This document shows, piece after piece, positions 16,393 to 24,255 of a DNA stretch of 64,000 nucleotides (its first letter is position 1; each line of letters starts with the position of its first letter). The stretch spans positions 16,401-80,400 of the forward strand of contig NZ_VRUA01000018.1 in NCBI RefSeq assembly GCF_008017535.1, given 5' to 3'. A program made the translations under genes and the position numbers. This stretch comes from Ottowia flava. GTDB taxonomy: Bacteria > Pseudomonadota > Gammaproteobacteria > Burkholderiales > Burkholderiaceae_C. The notes under the pieces were generated by a model. The model saw only the letters and a program-made list of their open reading frames with translations. It was not told where the DNA came from and made no database searches.

Positions 16393-17653
16393 AACGCAGT
16401 GCCTCGGCGGGGTTCACCCGGCTGGCGCGCCAGCTCGGGTACAGCGTGGCGACGAAGGACAGCAGCAGCGAGATGATGGCGATCGGCACGATGTCGCCGG
16501 CCTGCGGGTCGCTGGGCATCTTGTTGATCAGATAGACCTCTTTGGGCAGGAAGCTGGCGTGGAACAGCTTTTCCAGCGCGGGCACGATCACGTCGATGTT
16601 GAAGGCGATCAACAGGCCCAGCGCCAGCCCGCCCAGCGTGCCGATCACGCCGACCAGCGCGCCCTGCACCACGAAGATCTTCATGATGCTGCCCGGGCTG
16701 GCGCCCAGCGTGCGCAGGATGGCGATGTCGGCGCGCTTGTCCTGCACCGTCATCACCAGCGTGCTGACCAGGTTAAAGGCCGCCACCGCCACGATCAGCG
16801 TGAGGATGATGAACATCATGCGTTTTTCCAGCTGCACGGCGGCGAACCAGGTGCGGTTCTGGCGCGTCCAGTCCAGCAGCAGCAGGTGCCCGCTCAGGCT
16901 GCCGGCCAGCTGTTGGGCCACCTCGCGCGCCTGGTTCAGATCGCGCAGCTTGATGCGGATGCCGGTCGGCCCTTCCAGGCGGAAGATGCGCGCCGCATCT
17001 TGAACGTGCAGCATGGCCAGGGCCGAGTCGTATTCGTAGTGCCCGCTGCTGAAGGTGCCGACCACCGTCATCTGCTTGAGGCGCGGCACCACCCCGGCTG
17101 GCGTGACCTGGCCGCTGGGCGCAATCAGCGTGACCTGATCGCCCGTCATCACGCCCAGCTTGCGCGCCAGATCGCTGCCCAGCAGGATGCCGAACTGCCC
17201 CGGCACCAATGCTTTAAGCGCCGTGTCCTTCAGCTGCGCGGCCACGTCGGTCACGGCGGGCTCCAGCGCCGGGTCGATGCCGCGCACGATCGCGCCCTGC
17301 ATGTTTTCACCGCGCGCCAGCAGGCCCTGCGCACCGATGAAGGGGGCGGCGCCCACCACCTCGGAGTTGGCGCGCACCTCGTTCAGCGTGCGCTGCGGGT
17401 CGGGCAGCGCGCCGCCGTCGGGCGAAAACACTTCGACGTGCGAAATCACGCTCAGCATGCGGCCGGTGACGTCCTTGCGAAAGCCGTTCATCACGCTCAG
17501 CACGACGATCAGCGCGGCCACGCCCAGCGCAATGCCCAGCATGGACGCGGCAGAGATGAAGGAGATGAAACCGTTGCGCCGGGTGGCGCGACCGGCGCGG
17601 GTGTAGCGCCAGCCAAGGCGCATTTCGTAGGGCAGGCCTGAGGATGAAGACAT
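16385..17653 (-). CDS. lolC: lipoprotein-releasing ABC transporter permease LolC/LolE
   Basis: Permease of the Lol lipoprotein-release system, 422 aa. The layout is typical: membrane helix near the N terminus ([20 protein letters not shown]), a large periplasmic domain (about 60-265), then three helices. The LGWRYTRA start and [10 protein letters not shown]-terminal end are family hallmarks. Only one permease gene is present, as in many betaproteobacteria where one LolC/E-type (LolF) protein may form a homodimer. The start at 17653 gives the standard N terminus; an ATG at 17701 is possible. The stop overlaps lolD. Confidence 0.93.
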
Positions 17654-17728
17654 CAGGGGCGCAGTGGATTCGACAGCTGCCCCTCGGGGCGAAGCACGCA
17701 TTGTGGCATCTTGGACAATACGCTCGTG

Positions 17729-18709
17729 ATGTCTGCTTACTCACCCGACTCCCAGGCGGCACCCGCCCCGCTGCGGCATCTGCTGATCGCCGATGCGGCG
17801 CCGCTGCCCCAGCTTGCGGACGCCGACGCGCCGCCCCTGCCACCGCTGCCCAACCTGGACGCGCTGCTGGCGCGCCTGCGCCCGACCCACACCCTGACCT
17901 GCGACGAAGGCAGCCCGGAAACGCCGCACGCCCTGGCGGTCGCCCGCGCCAACGGCCTGCCCGGCGAGCCCGGCCGCCTGCCCTGGGCCGCGTTTGAAAG
18001 CGGCACGGTGGGCACGCCCTGCGCCTGGTTGCGCCCGGCCCACCTGCAGATGGGCATGGACGACGTGCAGCTGATCGGGCTGGACCAGCTGGAGCTGAGC
18101 GCCGAAGAATCCGAGCAGTTGATGGCCGCGGTCGCGCCGCTGCTGACCGACGACGGCCTGACGCTGCGCCACGCCTTCCCCGGCGCCTGGCTGGCCCAAG
18201 GCGAACTGCTGCGCCACCTGTTCGCCCCCGCCCCCGAACGCGCCGCCGGCCGCCTGCTGACCCGCACCGAACTGGCGCGCGCCGACGACCCGGCGCAGCA
18301 ACGCCAGCTGGCCCGGCTGCTGAGCGAGCTTGAAATGGTGCTGGCCACCCACCCCGTCAGCCAGGTGCGCGAAGCGGCACGGCGCTGGCCGATCAACGCC
18401 GTCTGGGTGCACGGCGCGGGCGCGCTGGACGCGCCGCTGCCACCCGCGCCCGGCGTGCGCGTGGCACCGCAGCTGTCGCAAGGCGCTGCCGCGCAGGACC
18501 CCGCCACCCAAGCCGCCGCCTGGCAGGCGATCGACCGGGGCGAGGCGGCCGAGCTGCTGGCCTCGCTGCGCGCCGGGGTGCCGGTGCAGCTGACGCTGAG
18601 CGGGCCCGAACGCGCCGTGACGCTCGCCCCGTCCGGCAGCGGCCTCTGGTCCAGAGTTTCAAGCCTTTTCGGCCGCCCGACCTTGATGGAATTGCGCAAG
18701 CAGCTATGA
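17729..18709 (+). CDS. RpfE-like conserved protein (annotated in relatives as phosphoglycerate-mutase-like)
   Basis: Conserved betaproteobacterial protein, 326 aa, of the RpfE/phosphoglycerate-mutase-like group often encoded just upstream of recJ. Recognisable blocks are LPWAAFESG, TPCAWLRPAHLQMGMDDVQL and LRHAFPGAWLA. No catalytic function is established to my knowledge. The stop overlaps the recJ start (ATGA), so the two are co-translated. The C-terminal ~18 residues, ending LRKQL, are encoded in repeat copy 9. ATG 17729 is chosen; an in-frame TTG 18 nt earlier is possible. Confidence 0.75.
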   Translation: MSAYSPDSQAAPAPLRHLLIADAAPLPQLADADAPPLPPLPNLDALLARLRPTHTLTCDEGSPETPHALAVARANGLPGEPGRLPWAAFESGTVGTPCAWLRPAHLQMGMDDVQLIGLDQLELSAEESEQLMAAVAPLLTDDGLTLRHAFPGAWLAQGELLRHLFAPAPERAAGRLLTRTELARADDPAQQRQLARLLSELEMVLATHPVSQVREAARRWPINAVWVHGAGALDAPLPPAPGVRVAPQLSQGAAAQDPATQAAAWQAIDRGEAAELLASLRAGVPVQLTLSGPERAVTLAPSGSGLWSRVSSLFGRPTLMELRKQL

Positions 18710-18717
18710 AAATTGAA
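18656..18717 (+). repeat. ~60-bp interspersed repeat, copy 9, at the rpfE-like/recJ junction
   Basis: The lead TTTCAAGCCTTTTCGGCCG and the core ATTGCGCAAGCAGCTATGAA match the family. The ATGA stop/start overlap of the two genes is part of the repeat (CAGCTATCA changed to CAGCTATGA). Confidence 0.7.
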
Positions 18718-20415
18718 GTACGTGAAGTACCGCCACGCGCCGCCTGGGCGCTGGAGCAGGCGGGCGTGCACCCGCTGCTGGCGCGCCTGTTCGCCGCGCG
18801 CGGCGTGAGCACGCAGGACGATCTGGACGAGGGCCTGGCGCGCCTGCTGCCGCCCACCGGCCTGAAGGGCGCACACGAAGCCGCCGTGCTGCTGGCCGAC
18901 GCCATCGCCGCGGGCGAGCGCATCTGCATCGTGGCCGACTACGACTGCGACGGCGCCACCGCCTGCGCCGTGGGCCTGCGCGGGCTGGCGCTGCTGGGCG
19001 CTGACAACGTCGGCTATCTGGTGCCCGACCGCGTGGTGGATGGCTACGGCCTCACGCCGCCGATCGCCGAGCGCGTGGCCGCCACCGGCGCGCAGGTGCT
19101 GGTCACCGTCGACAACGGCATCGCCAGCGTGGCCGGCGTGGCGCGCGCGCAGGCGCTGGGCCTGAAAGTGCTGGTGACCGACCACCACCTGCCGGGCGAA
19201 GAACTGCCCAGCGCCGACGTCATCGTCAACCCCAACCAGCCGGGTTGCGGTTTCGACAGCAAGTCGCTGGCCGGTGTGGGCGTGATGTTCTACGTGCTCA
19301 TGGCGCTGCGGGCCGAGCTGCGGGCGCGGGGCGTATGGCCAGACGGTCAGCAACCGAAGCTTGATACCTTGCTGCCCCTGGTCGCCCTGGGCACCGTCGC
19401 CGACGTCGTGCGGCTGGACGCCAACAACCGCCGCCTGGTCGCGCAAGGGCTGAAGCGCATCCGCGGCGGGCAGCTGCCGGCGGGCATGAATGCTCTGTTT
19501 TCGGTAGCTGGCCGCGCTTATCCCAAGGCCACCACCTTCGATTTTGGCTTTGCACTGGGCCCGCGCATCAACGCCGCCGGGCGCCTGGCCGACATGACGC
19601 TGGGCATCGAGCTGCTGCGCACCGACGACGCCGCGCGCGCTGACGAACTGGCGCGCCAGCTGGACGCCATCAACCGCGAACGCCGCGAGATCGAAGGCGG
19701 CATGCGCGACCAGGCGATGGAGATCGCCGAAGGCCTGTTCGACGACAGCGAAGCACCGCCGTCCGCCCTGGCGGTCTACGACCCGGACTTCCACGAAGGC
19801 GTCGTCGGCATCGTGGCCGCGCGCCTGAAGGACAAGCTGCACCGCCCGACCTTCGTGTTCGCCGCCAGTGCCGCGCCGGGGCACGAGCATGAACTGAAGG
19901 GCTCGGGCCGCTCGATCGCCGGCTTTCATCTGCGCGACGCGCTGGACCTGGTGGCCAAGCGCCACCCCGGCGTGCTGCTGAAGTTTGGCGGCCATGCCAT
20001 GGCGGCCGGCTGCACCATCGCCGAAGAGCACTTCGACACCTTCGATCAGGCCCTGCAGCAGGTCGCCGCCGAATGGCTGGACGAAGCGACGCTGACGCGC
20101 CGCATCGAAACCGATGGGCCACTGCCGCCCGAATACCGCCGCGCCGACGTGGTGGATACGCTGCACCAGGCCGTCTGGGGCCAGGGCTTTGCGCCGCCGG
20201 TGTTCAGCGAGGAAGTCGAGATCATTAGCCAACGCCTTGTGGGCGAGCGCCACCTGGCGCTGAAGCTGCGCCACCAGGGCCAGCCCGTCGACGGCATCTG
20301 GTTTGGTCACACCGAGCCGCTGCCACCGCGCGCGCACCTAGCCTTTCGGCTGGAGACGGATGAATGGCAGGGCGTGCGGCGGGTGAGGCTGCTGGTGGAA
20401 GGCGCCGCGGGCTGA
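18706..20415 (+). CDS. recJ: single-stranded-DNA-specific exonuclease RecJ
   Basis: 5'-3' single-strand exonuclease of recombination and repair, 569 aa, usual length. DHH-family motifs are intact: VADYDCDGATA (motif I), VTVDNGIAS, VTDHHLPGEELP (the DHH motif), LPLVALGTVADVV, and the DHHA1 segment with GSGRSIAGFHLRDAL and KFGGHAMAAGCTI. The C-terminal OB domain follows. The start overlaps the preceding gene by ATGA inside repeat copy 9, and the first residues MKIEVREV fit the normal N terminus. Confidence 0.95.
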   Translation: MKIEVREVPPRAAWALEQAGVHPLLARLFAARGVSTQDDLDEGLARLLPPTGLKGAHEAAVLLADAIAAGERICIVADYDCDGATACAVGLRGLALLGADNVGYLVPDRVVDGYGLTPPIAERVAATGAQVLVTVDNGIASVAGVARAQALGLKVLVTDHHLPGEELPSADVIVNPNQPGCGFDSKSLAGVGVMFYVLMALRAELRARGVWPDGQQPKLDTLLPLVALGTVADVVRLDANNRRLVAQGLKRIRGGQLPAGMNALFSVAGRAYPKATTFDFGFALGPRINAAGRLADMTLGIELLRTDDAARADELARQLDAINRERREIEGGMRDQAMEIAEGLFDDSEAPPSALAVYDPDFHEGVVGIVAARLKDKLHRPTFVFAASAAPGHEHELKGSGRSIAGFHLRDALDLVAKRHPGVLLKFGGHAMAAGCTIAEEHFDTFDQALQQVAAEWLDEATLTRRIETDGPLPPEYRRADVVDTLHQAVWGQGFAPPVFSEEVEIISQRLVGERHLALKLRHQGQPVDGIWFGHTEPLPPRAHLAFRLETDEWQGVRRVRLLVEGAAG

Positions 20416-20551
20416 ACCGCTGCCCCGGCGGCGCGACGCCGCTTATCGCGACAGCGCATATGCATAGAGCGCAAGCATCTATGTTGCAGTGCGACAATAG
20501 CTGTTTCCCCCTGGATGAACCCGCCCGCCGCCGCGCGGGCATGCAACGACC

Positions 20552-21325
20552 ATGGCCGCTTTCGACGAAGAAGAAGTCCTCACCGTCCACCACTGGACCG
20601 ACCGCCTGTTCTCGTTCACGACGACACGCAGCACCAGCCTGCGCTTTTCGAACGGCCACTTCACCATGATCGGCCTGCGGGTGGACGGCAAGCCGCTGCT
20701 GCGGGCGTACTCCATTGCCAGCGCCAACTACGAAGAAACGCTGGAATTCCTCAGCATCAAGGTGCCCGATGGCCCGCTGACCAGCCGCCTGCAGAGCATC
20801 CAGCCGGGCGACAAGGTGATCGTGGGCCACAAGCCGACGGGCACACTGCTGATCGACTACCTGCTGCCAGGCAAGCGCCTGTACATGTTCGGCACCGGCA
20901 CGGGTCTGGCGCCTTTCATGAGCATCATCCGCGACCCGGACACCTACGAGAAATTCGAGGAAGTGATCCTGGTGCACGGCTGCCGCCTGGTGAGCGAGCT
21001 GGCCTACCGCGACTACATCACGCAGGAATTGCCCGAGCACGAATTCCTGGGCGAGATGGTCAGGCAGCAGCTGAAGTACTACCCCACGGTGACGCGCCAG
21101 CAGTTTCCGACGCAGGGCCGCATTCCCGACCTGATCGAAAACGGCCAGATGGCGCGCGACCTCGGTCTGCCGGAACTGAACCCGACGACCGACCGCGTCA
21201 TGCTGTGCGGCAGCCCGCAGATGCTCAAGTCGATCAAGGAAGTGCTGGAAAAGCGCGGCTTCAACGAAGGCAACACCACGACGCCGGGCGACTATGTGGT
21301 CGAACGCGCCTTCGTCGACCAGTAA
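20552..21325 (+). CDS. fpr: ferredoxin-NADP+ reductase
   Basis: FAD-dependent ferredoxin/flavodoxin-NADP+ reductase, 257 aa, bacterial Fpr type. FAD-binding RAYSIAS is at about 51-57, NADP-binding GTGTGLAPFMSIIRD at about 111-125, and the C terminus ends in VERAFVDQ with an aromatic close to the end, as in the subclass. It links NADPH with low-potential electron carriers, relevant to oxidative stress and Fe-S repair. The 136-nt gap upstream contains only a possible, very degenerate repeat copy; the gap downstream contains repeat copy 11. Confidence 0.95.
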   Translation: MAAFDEEEVLTVHHWTDRLFSFTTTRSTSLRFSNGHFTMIGLRVDGKPLLRAYSIASANYEETLEFLSIKVPDGPLTSRLQSIQPGDKVIVGHKPTGTLLIDYLLPGKRLYMFGTGTGLAPFMSIIRDPDTYEKFEEVILVHGCRLVSELAYRDYITQELPEHEFLGEMVRQQLKYYPTVTRQQFPTQGRIPDLIENGQMARDLGLPELNPTTDRVMLCGSPQMLKSIKEVLEKRGFNEGNTTTPGDYVVERAFVDQ

Positions 21326-21349
21326 GCCGGGCGCTGGTGCGTGCAGCCT

Positions 21350-21416
21350 GTTTTTTAAGAGAAACGGTTTGTAGCCTTACAGCCACTTGCGCCGCAAGCT
21401 ACTCAAACCATAGCAA
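21350..21416 (+). repeat. ~60-bp interspersed repeat, copy 11
   Basis: TTTTTTAAGAGAAACGG lead, GTAGCCTTACAGCCACTTGC, CGCAAGCTACTC and CATAGCAA arm. It fills the gap between the convergent fpr and lipoprotein genes. Confidence 0.85.
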
Positions 21417-21419
21417 AAT

Positions 21420-22112
21420 TCAGCGCTTCGGCGCTGGCGGCTGCACCAGATCCATGCGGCGCTTGACGCGCTCGGCCTCCTGGAGGTCGCCGCGCGCCTC
21501 GGCCAGACGCGCCTGCACCCCCAGCCAAGCCAGCAATGGACGGCGCCAGCCCTGCGCCGATGCGGTGTCGACCGCCGCGGCCACCACGTCGGGCGTGGCC
21601 TGGCTGCGGCGCATCAGCACGCCGGCGGCAATCAAGCGGCCGAACGGGTCGTCCTCAGGCGGAAGCGCGGCTGTATTCGCGCCGGCCACCCCGCGGTGCT
21701 GTTCGGGCAGCAGCGCGACCTGTGCGGCGCTGAGCGGCTGGCCGTCCAGGTAGGCGGCGTAGGCCAGTTCCGGCGCAGCCGCGTCGGCACGCAGCGGCTC
21801 GAAGCCGGAGCAAGGGTCGAAGTCCAGGCTGGCCACGTGCGCGGCGCAGCGGTTCAACTCGATGCGCGCCACCAGCTCCGGCCGACCCGTGCGCGCGGTC
21901 TCGCTGCGCGCCAGCTCGAATTCACGCGCCTCGACGCGCGCGTCGCCCTTCAGATAGGCTTCGGTGAAGCGTTCGACATGGCCGATGGAGTTGACCTTCC
22001 AGTCAGGCACTTTCGGGCCGCTGGCGCAGGCTGCAACTGCGCAGGCAGCTGCGATAACCATAGCAATCGACCACCGCGTCGGCGGTACCAGCGAAGCGGC
22101 ATTGCGGCTCAT
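21420..22112 (-). CDS. lipoprotein of unknown function in the MCE operon
   Basis: Predicted lipoprotein, 230 aa, co-translated with the MCE protein (ATGA overlap, AAGGAGG 8 nt upstream of the start). The lipobox is VAAC with Cys29. The mature part is largely alpha-helical in appearance (many Ala/Leu/Arg/Glu) and ends RVKRRMDLVQPPAPKR; it does not look like the ABC_trans_aux/PqiC lipoproteins usual at this position. The hydrophobic core of the signal peptide (residues about 15-29, SIAMVIAAACAVAAC) is encoded by repeat copy 12. Function unknown; a role in lipid transport with MlaE/MlaD is inferred from the operon. Confidence 0.75.
   Translation of the reverse strand: MSRNAASLVPPTRWSIAMVIAAACAVAACASGPKVPDWKVNSIGHVERFTEAYLKGDARVEAREFELARSETARTGRPELVARIELNRCAAHVASLDFDPCSGFEPLRADAAAPELAYAAYLDGQPLSAAQVALLPEQHRGVAGANTAALPPEDDPFGRLIAAGVLMRRSQATPDVVAAAVDTASAQGWRRPLLAWLGVQARLAEARGDLQEAERVKRRMDLVQPPAPKR
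22026..22068 (+). repeat. ~60-bp interspersed repeat, copy 12, encoding a signal peptide
   Basis: CTGCAACTGCGCAGGCAGCT followed by GCGATAACCATAGCAAT matches the family core and arm. On the minus strand it encodes the hydrophobic core and lipobox of the lipoprotein. Confidence 0.75.
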
Positions 22113-23203
22113 GGCAGCTTCACCTCCTTGTCCTTGGGCGCAAACGGCCATTTGCGGTTCAGGTCGGTGATCAGCGCGTCGATCTTGCGCAGGCTGGCTT
22201 CGACATCGCTGCGCAAGTCGCCCAGGTTGTCGGTGGCCTCCCGCGCGTTGCCGGCCACGCCCTGCACTTCCTTGAGCACCGCGTCGACCTTGACCACGGT
22301 CTGGCGCGCGTCCTGCAGCAGCTTGTTCAATTCGCGCACGGCGACCTGCGCGTCGGTGACCAGCCCGTCCTTGCCCAGCACCTGCTGGTCGGCCTTGCGC
22401 ACCACGCCATCGACGCGAACGGCCACGCCGTCGAGGTTCTTGACCAGCTGGTTGGTGCGCGACAGCAGCTCGGCGACCTGCTTCGCGTCGGCCTCGTTGC
22501 CGGTCATGGCAGCAACCAGTCCGCCCTTGTTGCTGTTCAGGCGCTGGGTGAAGGTGCGCAACTCGTTGAGCGAGCCGTACAGCGCCGATTCGGCCGAGGT
22601 GAGCTGGTTGACGTTCTGCAGCACATCGCGCGCATCGGCCACCATCTTGGGGATTTCGGCCGACACGTCGCCGCGCAGCACCACGCGCTCGGCGTCCACG
22701 GGCAGGGGCGGGTCGTCCAGGATGCCGGTAAAGGCGCGCAGCCGCGCCGCACCGACGATGCCTTTTTCGAGCGTGTAGACACTGGAAACGCGCAACCAGT
22801 GCGCCGACTTGACCGGCACTTCCACGTGGATGCGTACCTGGCCCTGGTCGGCCAGCTCTATCCGGCTGACGCGCCCGACCGGGAAGCCCGAGAACGTCAT
22901 GTCCATGCCGACGACCACGCCCTCCGAATCGTCGGTGGTCAGGTACAGCTTCTGGGTGGCCTCGAACGCGCCGCGCACCCAGAGCAGGTAGAACACCGAG
23001 CCGGCCACCAGCAGCACCATCAAAAGCAGCAGCAGGCCAGCGCGCACTTCCAGCCGGCGCACCGACCAGCGGCTGGCCGGCGGCACCGGGGCGGCGTGGG
23101 CCAGTTCCTCAGCGGCGGCGGACAGGCGCGGCGCCTTCGGCTCAGGCAGGCTGGGCGGATTGGCGGGCTCGTCCGGTGGCGGGGGTCGGGGGGTATCGAT
23201 CAT
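22109..23203 (-). CDS. MlaD/MCE-domain lipid-transport protein
   Basis: MCE (MlaD-type) protein, 364 aa. A Pro-rich cytoplasmic N terminus is followed by one membrane helix (about 50-72) and the MCE domain (about 78-150, YLTTDDSEGVVVGMDMTFSG, with GRVSRIEL). A long helical C-terminal region (about 170-350) contains heptad-like repeats and would form the coiled-coil stalk. Such proteins carry lipids between membranes together with MlaE permeases and an ABC ATPase. It lies 7 nt after the permease gene and overlaps the lipoprotein gene. Confidence 0.9.
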   Translation of the reverse strand: MIDTPRPPPPDEPANPPSLPEPKAPRLSAAAEELAHAAPVPPASRWSVRRLEVRAGLLLLLMVLLVAGSVFYLLWVRGAFEATQKLYLTTDDSEGVVVGMDMTFSGFPVGRVSRIELADQGQVRIHVEVPVKSAHWLRVSSVYTLEKGIVGAARLRAFTGILDDPPLPVDAERVVLRGDVSAEIPKMVADARDVLQNVNQLTSAESALYGSLNELRTFTQRLNSNKGGLVAAMTGNEADAKQVAELLSRTNQLVKNLDGVAVRVDGVVRKADQQVLGKDGLVTDAQVAVRELNKLLQDARQTVVKVDAVLKEVQGVAGNAREATDNLGDLRSDVEASLRKIDALITDLNRKWPFAPKDKEVKLP

Positions 23204-23210
23204 CGCGCGC

Positions 23211-24014
23211 TCAATAGTAGTTGCCCACGAGCGAGGCGATCTCGATCACCAGCATCAGCACGAACATCTGCACCAGGCCCTGCAGCTCCACGCTGGTGCG
23301 GGACGGGCGGCGCGGCATGTCGCGCAGGGCGTTGGCGACCGGCAGCAGAGACACGGCCACGGCGAAAGCCAGCGTCTTCATCGTAAAGATCATCGACACC
23401 ACCGGGTTGAAGATGTTGCCCACCGCGTGGTTGTAGGAAGCCACGCCTGCGCTGGTGAAGCCATGCACCGCCACGTAGGCCAGCAGCAGCGACAGCAGGC
23501 AGCTGAGCAGCGCCAGCAGCAGCACCGCGAAGATGCCCGCCAGCACGCGCGGCAGCACTTCGCGGCTGAGCGGGTCGATGCCCCGCGTGCGCATGGCCTC
23601 CAGCTCGCCGCTGCGGCGCAGCTTGTACAGCTCGGAGCCGCCGGGAATGGTGTATTCGACGGCCACGAACAGCGCGGCGATCAGCGGGATCAGCTCGAGA
23701 ATCAGCACGCGCACCACGGCATCCAGCGCGTACTGCGTGAGGCCGTAGGCAAACGCCGTGACGACCAGAATGCGGATCAGCACCACGTTGAACAGCGCCA
23801 TCAGCGTGGTGAAACCGGGCAAACCCGGTCCGGCTGCGTAGTAAAGCTGGCGCATCACCACGCCGCGCGACTCGCGCCGGTAGCTGGACGGCGAAAACGC
23901 CAGCACCGCCAGTTGCGCGCCGATGAACACCACGATCCACCAGCCCAGCACCCAGCGCAACAGCCCGCGCCCGAGGCCCATCAGCCAGTCGTACAGCGAG
24001 AAGCCGGAGGTCAT
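23211..24014 (-). CDS. MlaE-family ABC lipid transporter permease
   Basis: MlaE/YrbE-type permease, 267 aa, slightly longer than the ~260 aa norm. About five hydrophobic helices are visible; the family motif region RRSGELEAMRTRGIDPL (coupling helix that contacts the ATPase) is intact, which implies that an ATPase partner exists. None is encoded in this operon. First gene of permease/MCE/lipoprotein; divergent from the PHA depolymerase gene. Confidence 0.9.
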   Translation of the reverse strand: MTSGFSLYDWLMGLGRGLLRWVLGWWIVVFIGAQLAVLAFSPSSYRRESRGVVMRQLYYAAGPGLPGFTTLMALFNVVLIRILVVTAFAYGLTQYALDAVVRVLILELIPLIAALFVAVEYTIPGGSELYKLRRSGELEAMRTRGIDPLSREVLPRVLAGIFAVLLLALLSCLLSLLLAYVAVHGFTSAGVASYNHAVGNIFNPVVSMIFTMKTLAFAVAVSLLPVANALRDMPRRPSRTSVELQGLVQMFVLMLVIEIASLVGNYY

Positions 24015-24215
24015 GGGCGGGCATGATACCCGTGAGGGCGTGAGGCAACGCGTGCCGACCGCGGCCAGACAACCGCTGTCCTGTGCCCAGAAAGCCACGC
24101 GTTCGCGAGCCTTTGTCCCCCGAACCTGTGAACTTTTCACTCCATCTGTGCGCGATCGCTCCTACGCGCAATTAGTGGTTACAACCAACTGCATTTCTAC
24201 CGAAGCTGAGCTATA

Positions 24216-24226
24216 TTGCGTTGCAA
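24216..24226. promoter_or_regulatory. possible PhaR-type dyad upstream of phaZ
   Basis: TTGCGTTGCAA (TTGC-GTT-GCAA) lies 30 nt before the depolymerase start, in an A/T-richer stretch with TATATT next to it. PHA regulators of the PhaR family bind TGC-rich dyads, so this is a candidate; the arms are short and chance occurrence is likely enough to keep confidence low. Confidence 0.3.
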
Positions 24227-24255
24227 CAAATTGCCTTGCGTTTTCTCAATTGCCC

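Noticed and set aside
19493..19523. Possible repeat copy inside recJ (TTTTCGGTAGCTGGCCGCGC)
   Set aside because: The encoded residues (ALFSVAGRAYPKATTFDFGF) are close to normal RecJ sequence, so the resemblance is probably chance.
17737..20337. 866-codon minus-strand frame opposite the rpfE-like gene and recJ
   Set aside because: Antisense to intact RecJ motifs; low-information composition.
20455..20510. Very degenerate repeat-like segment between recJ and fpr (would be copy 10)
   Set aside because: Only GAGCGCAAGCATCTATG resembles the core; too weak to list as a feature.
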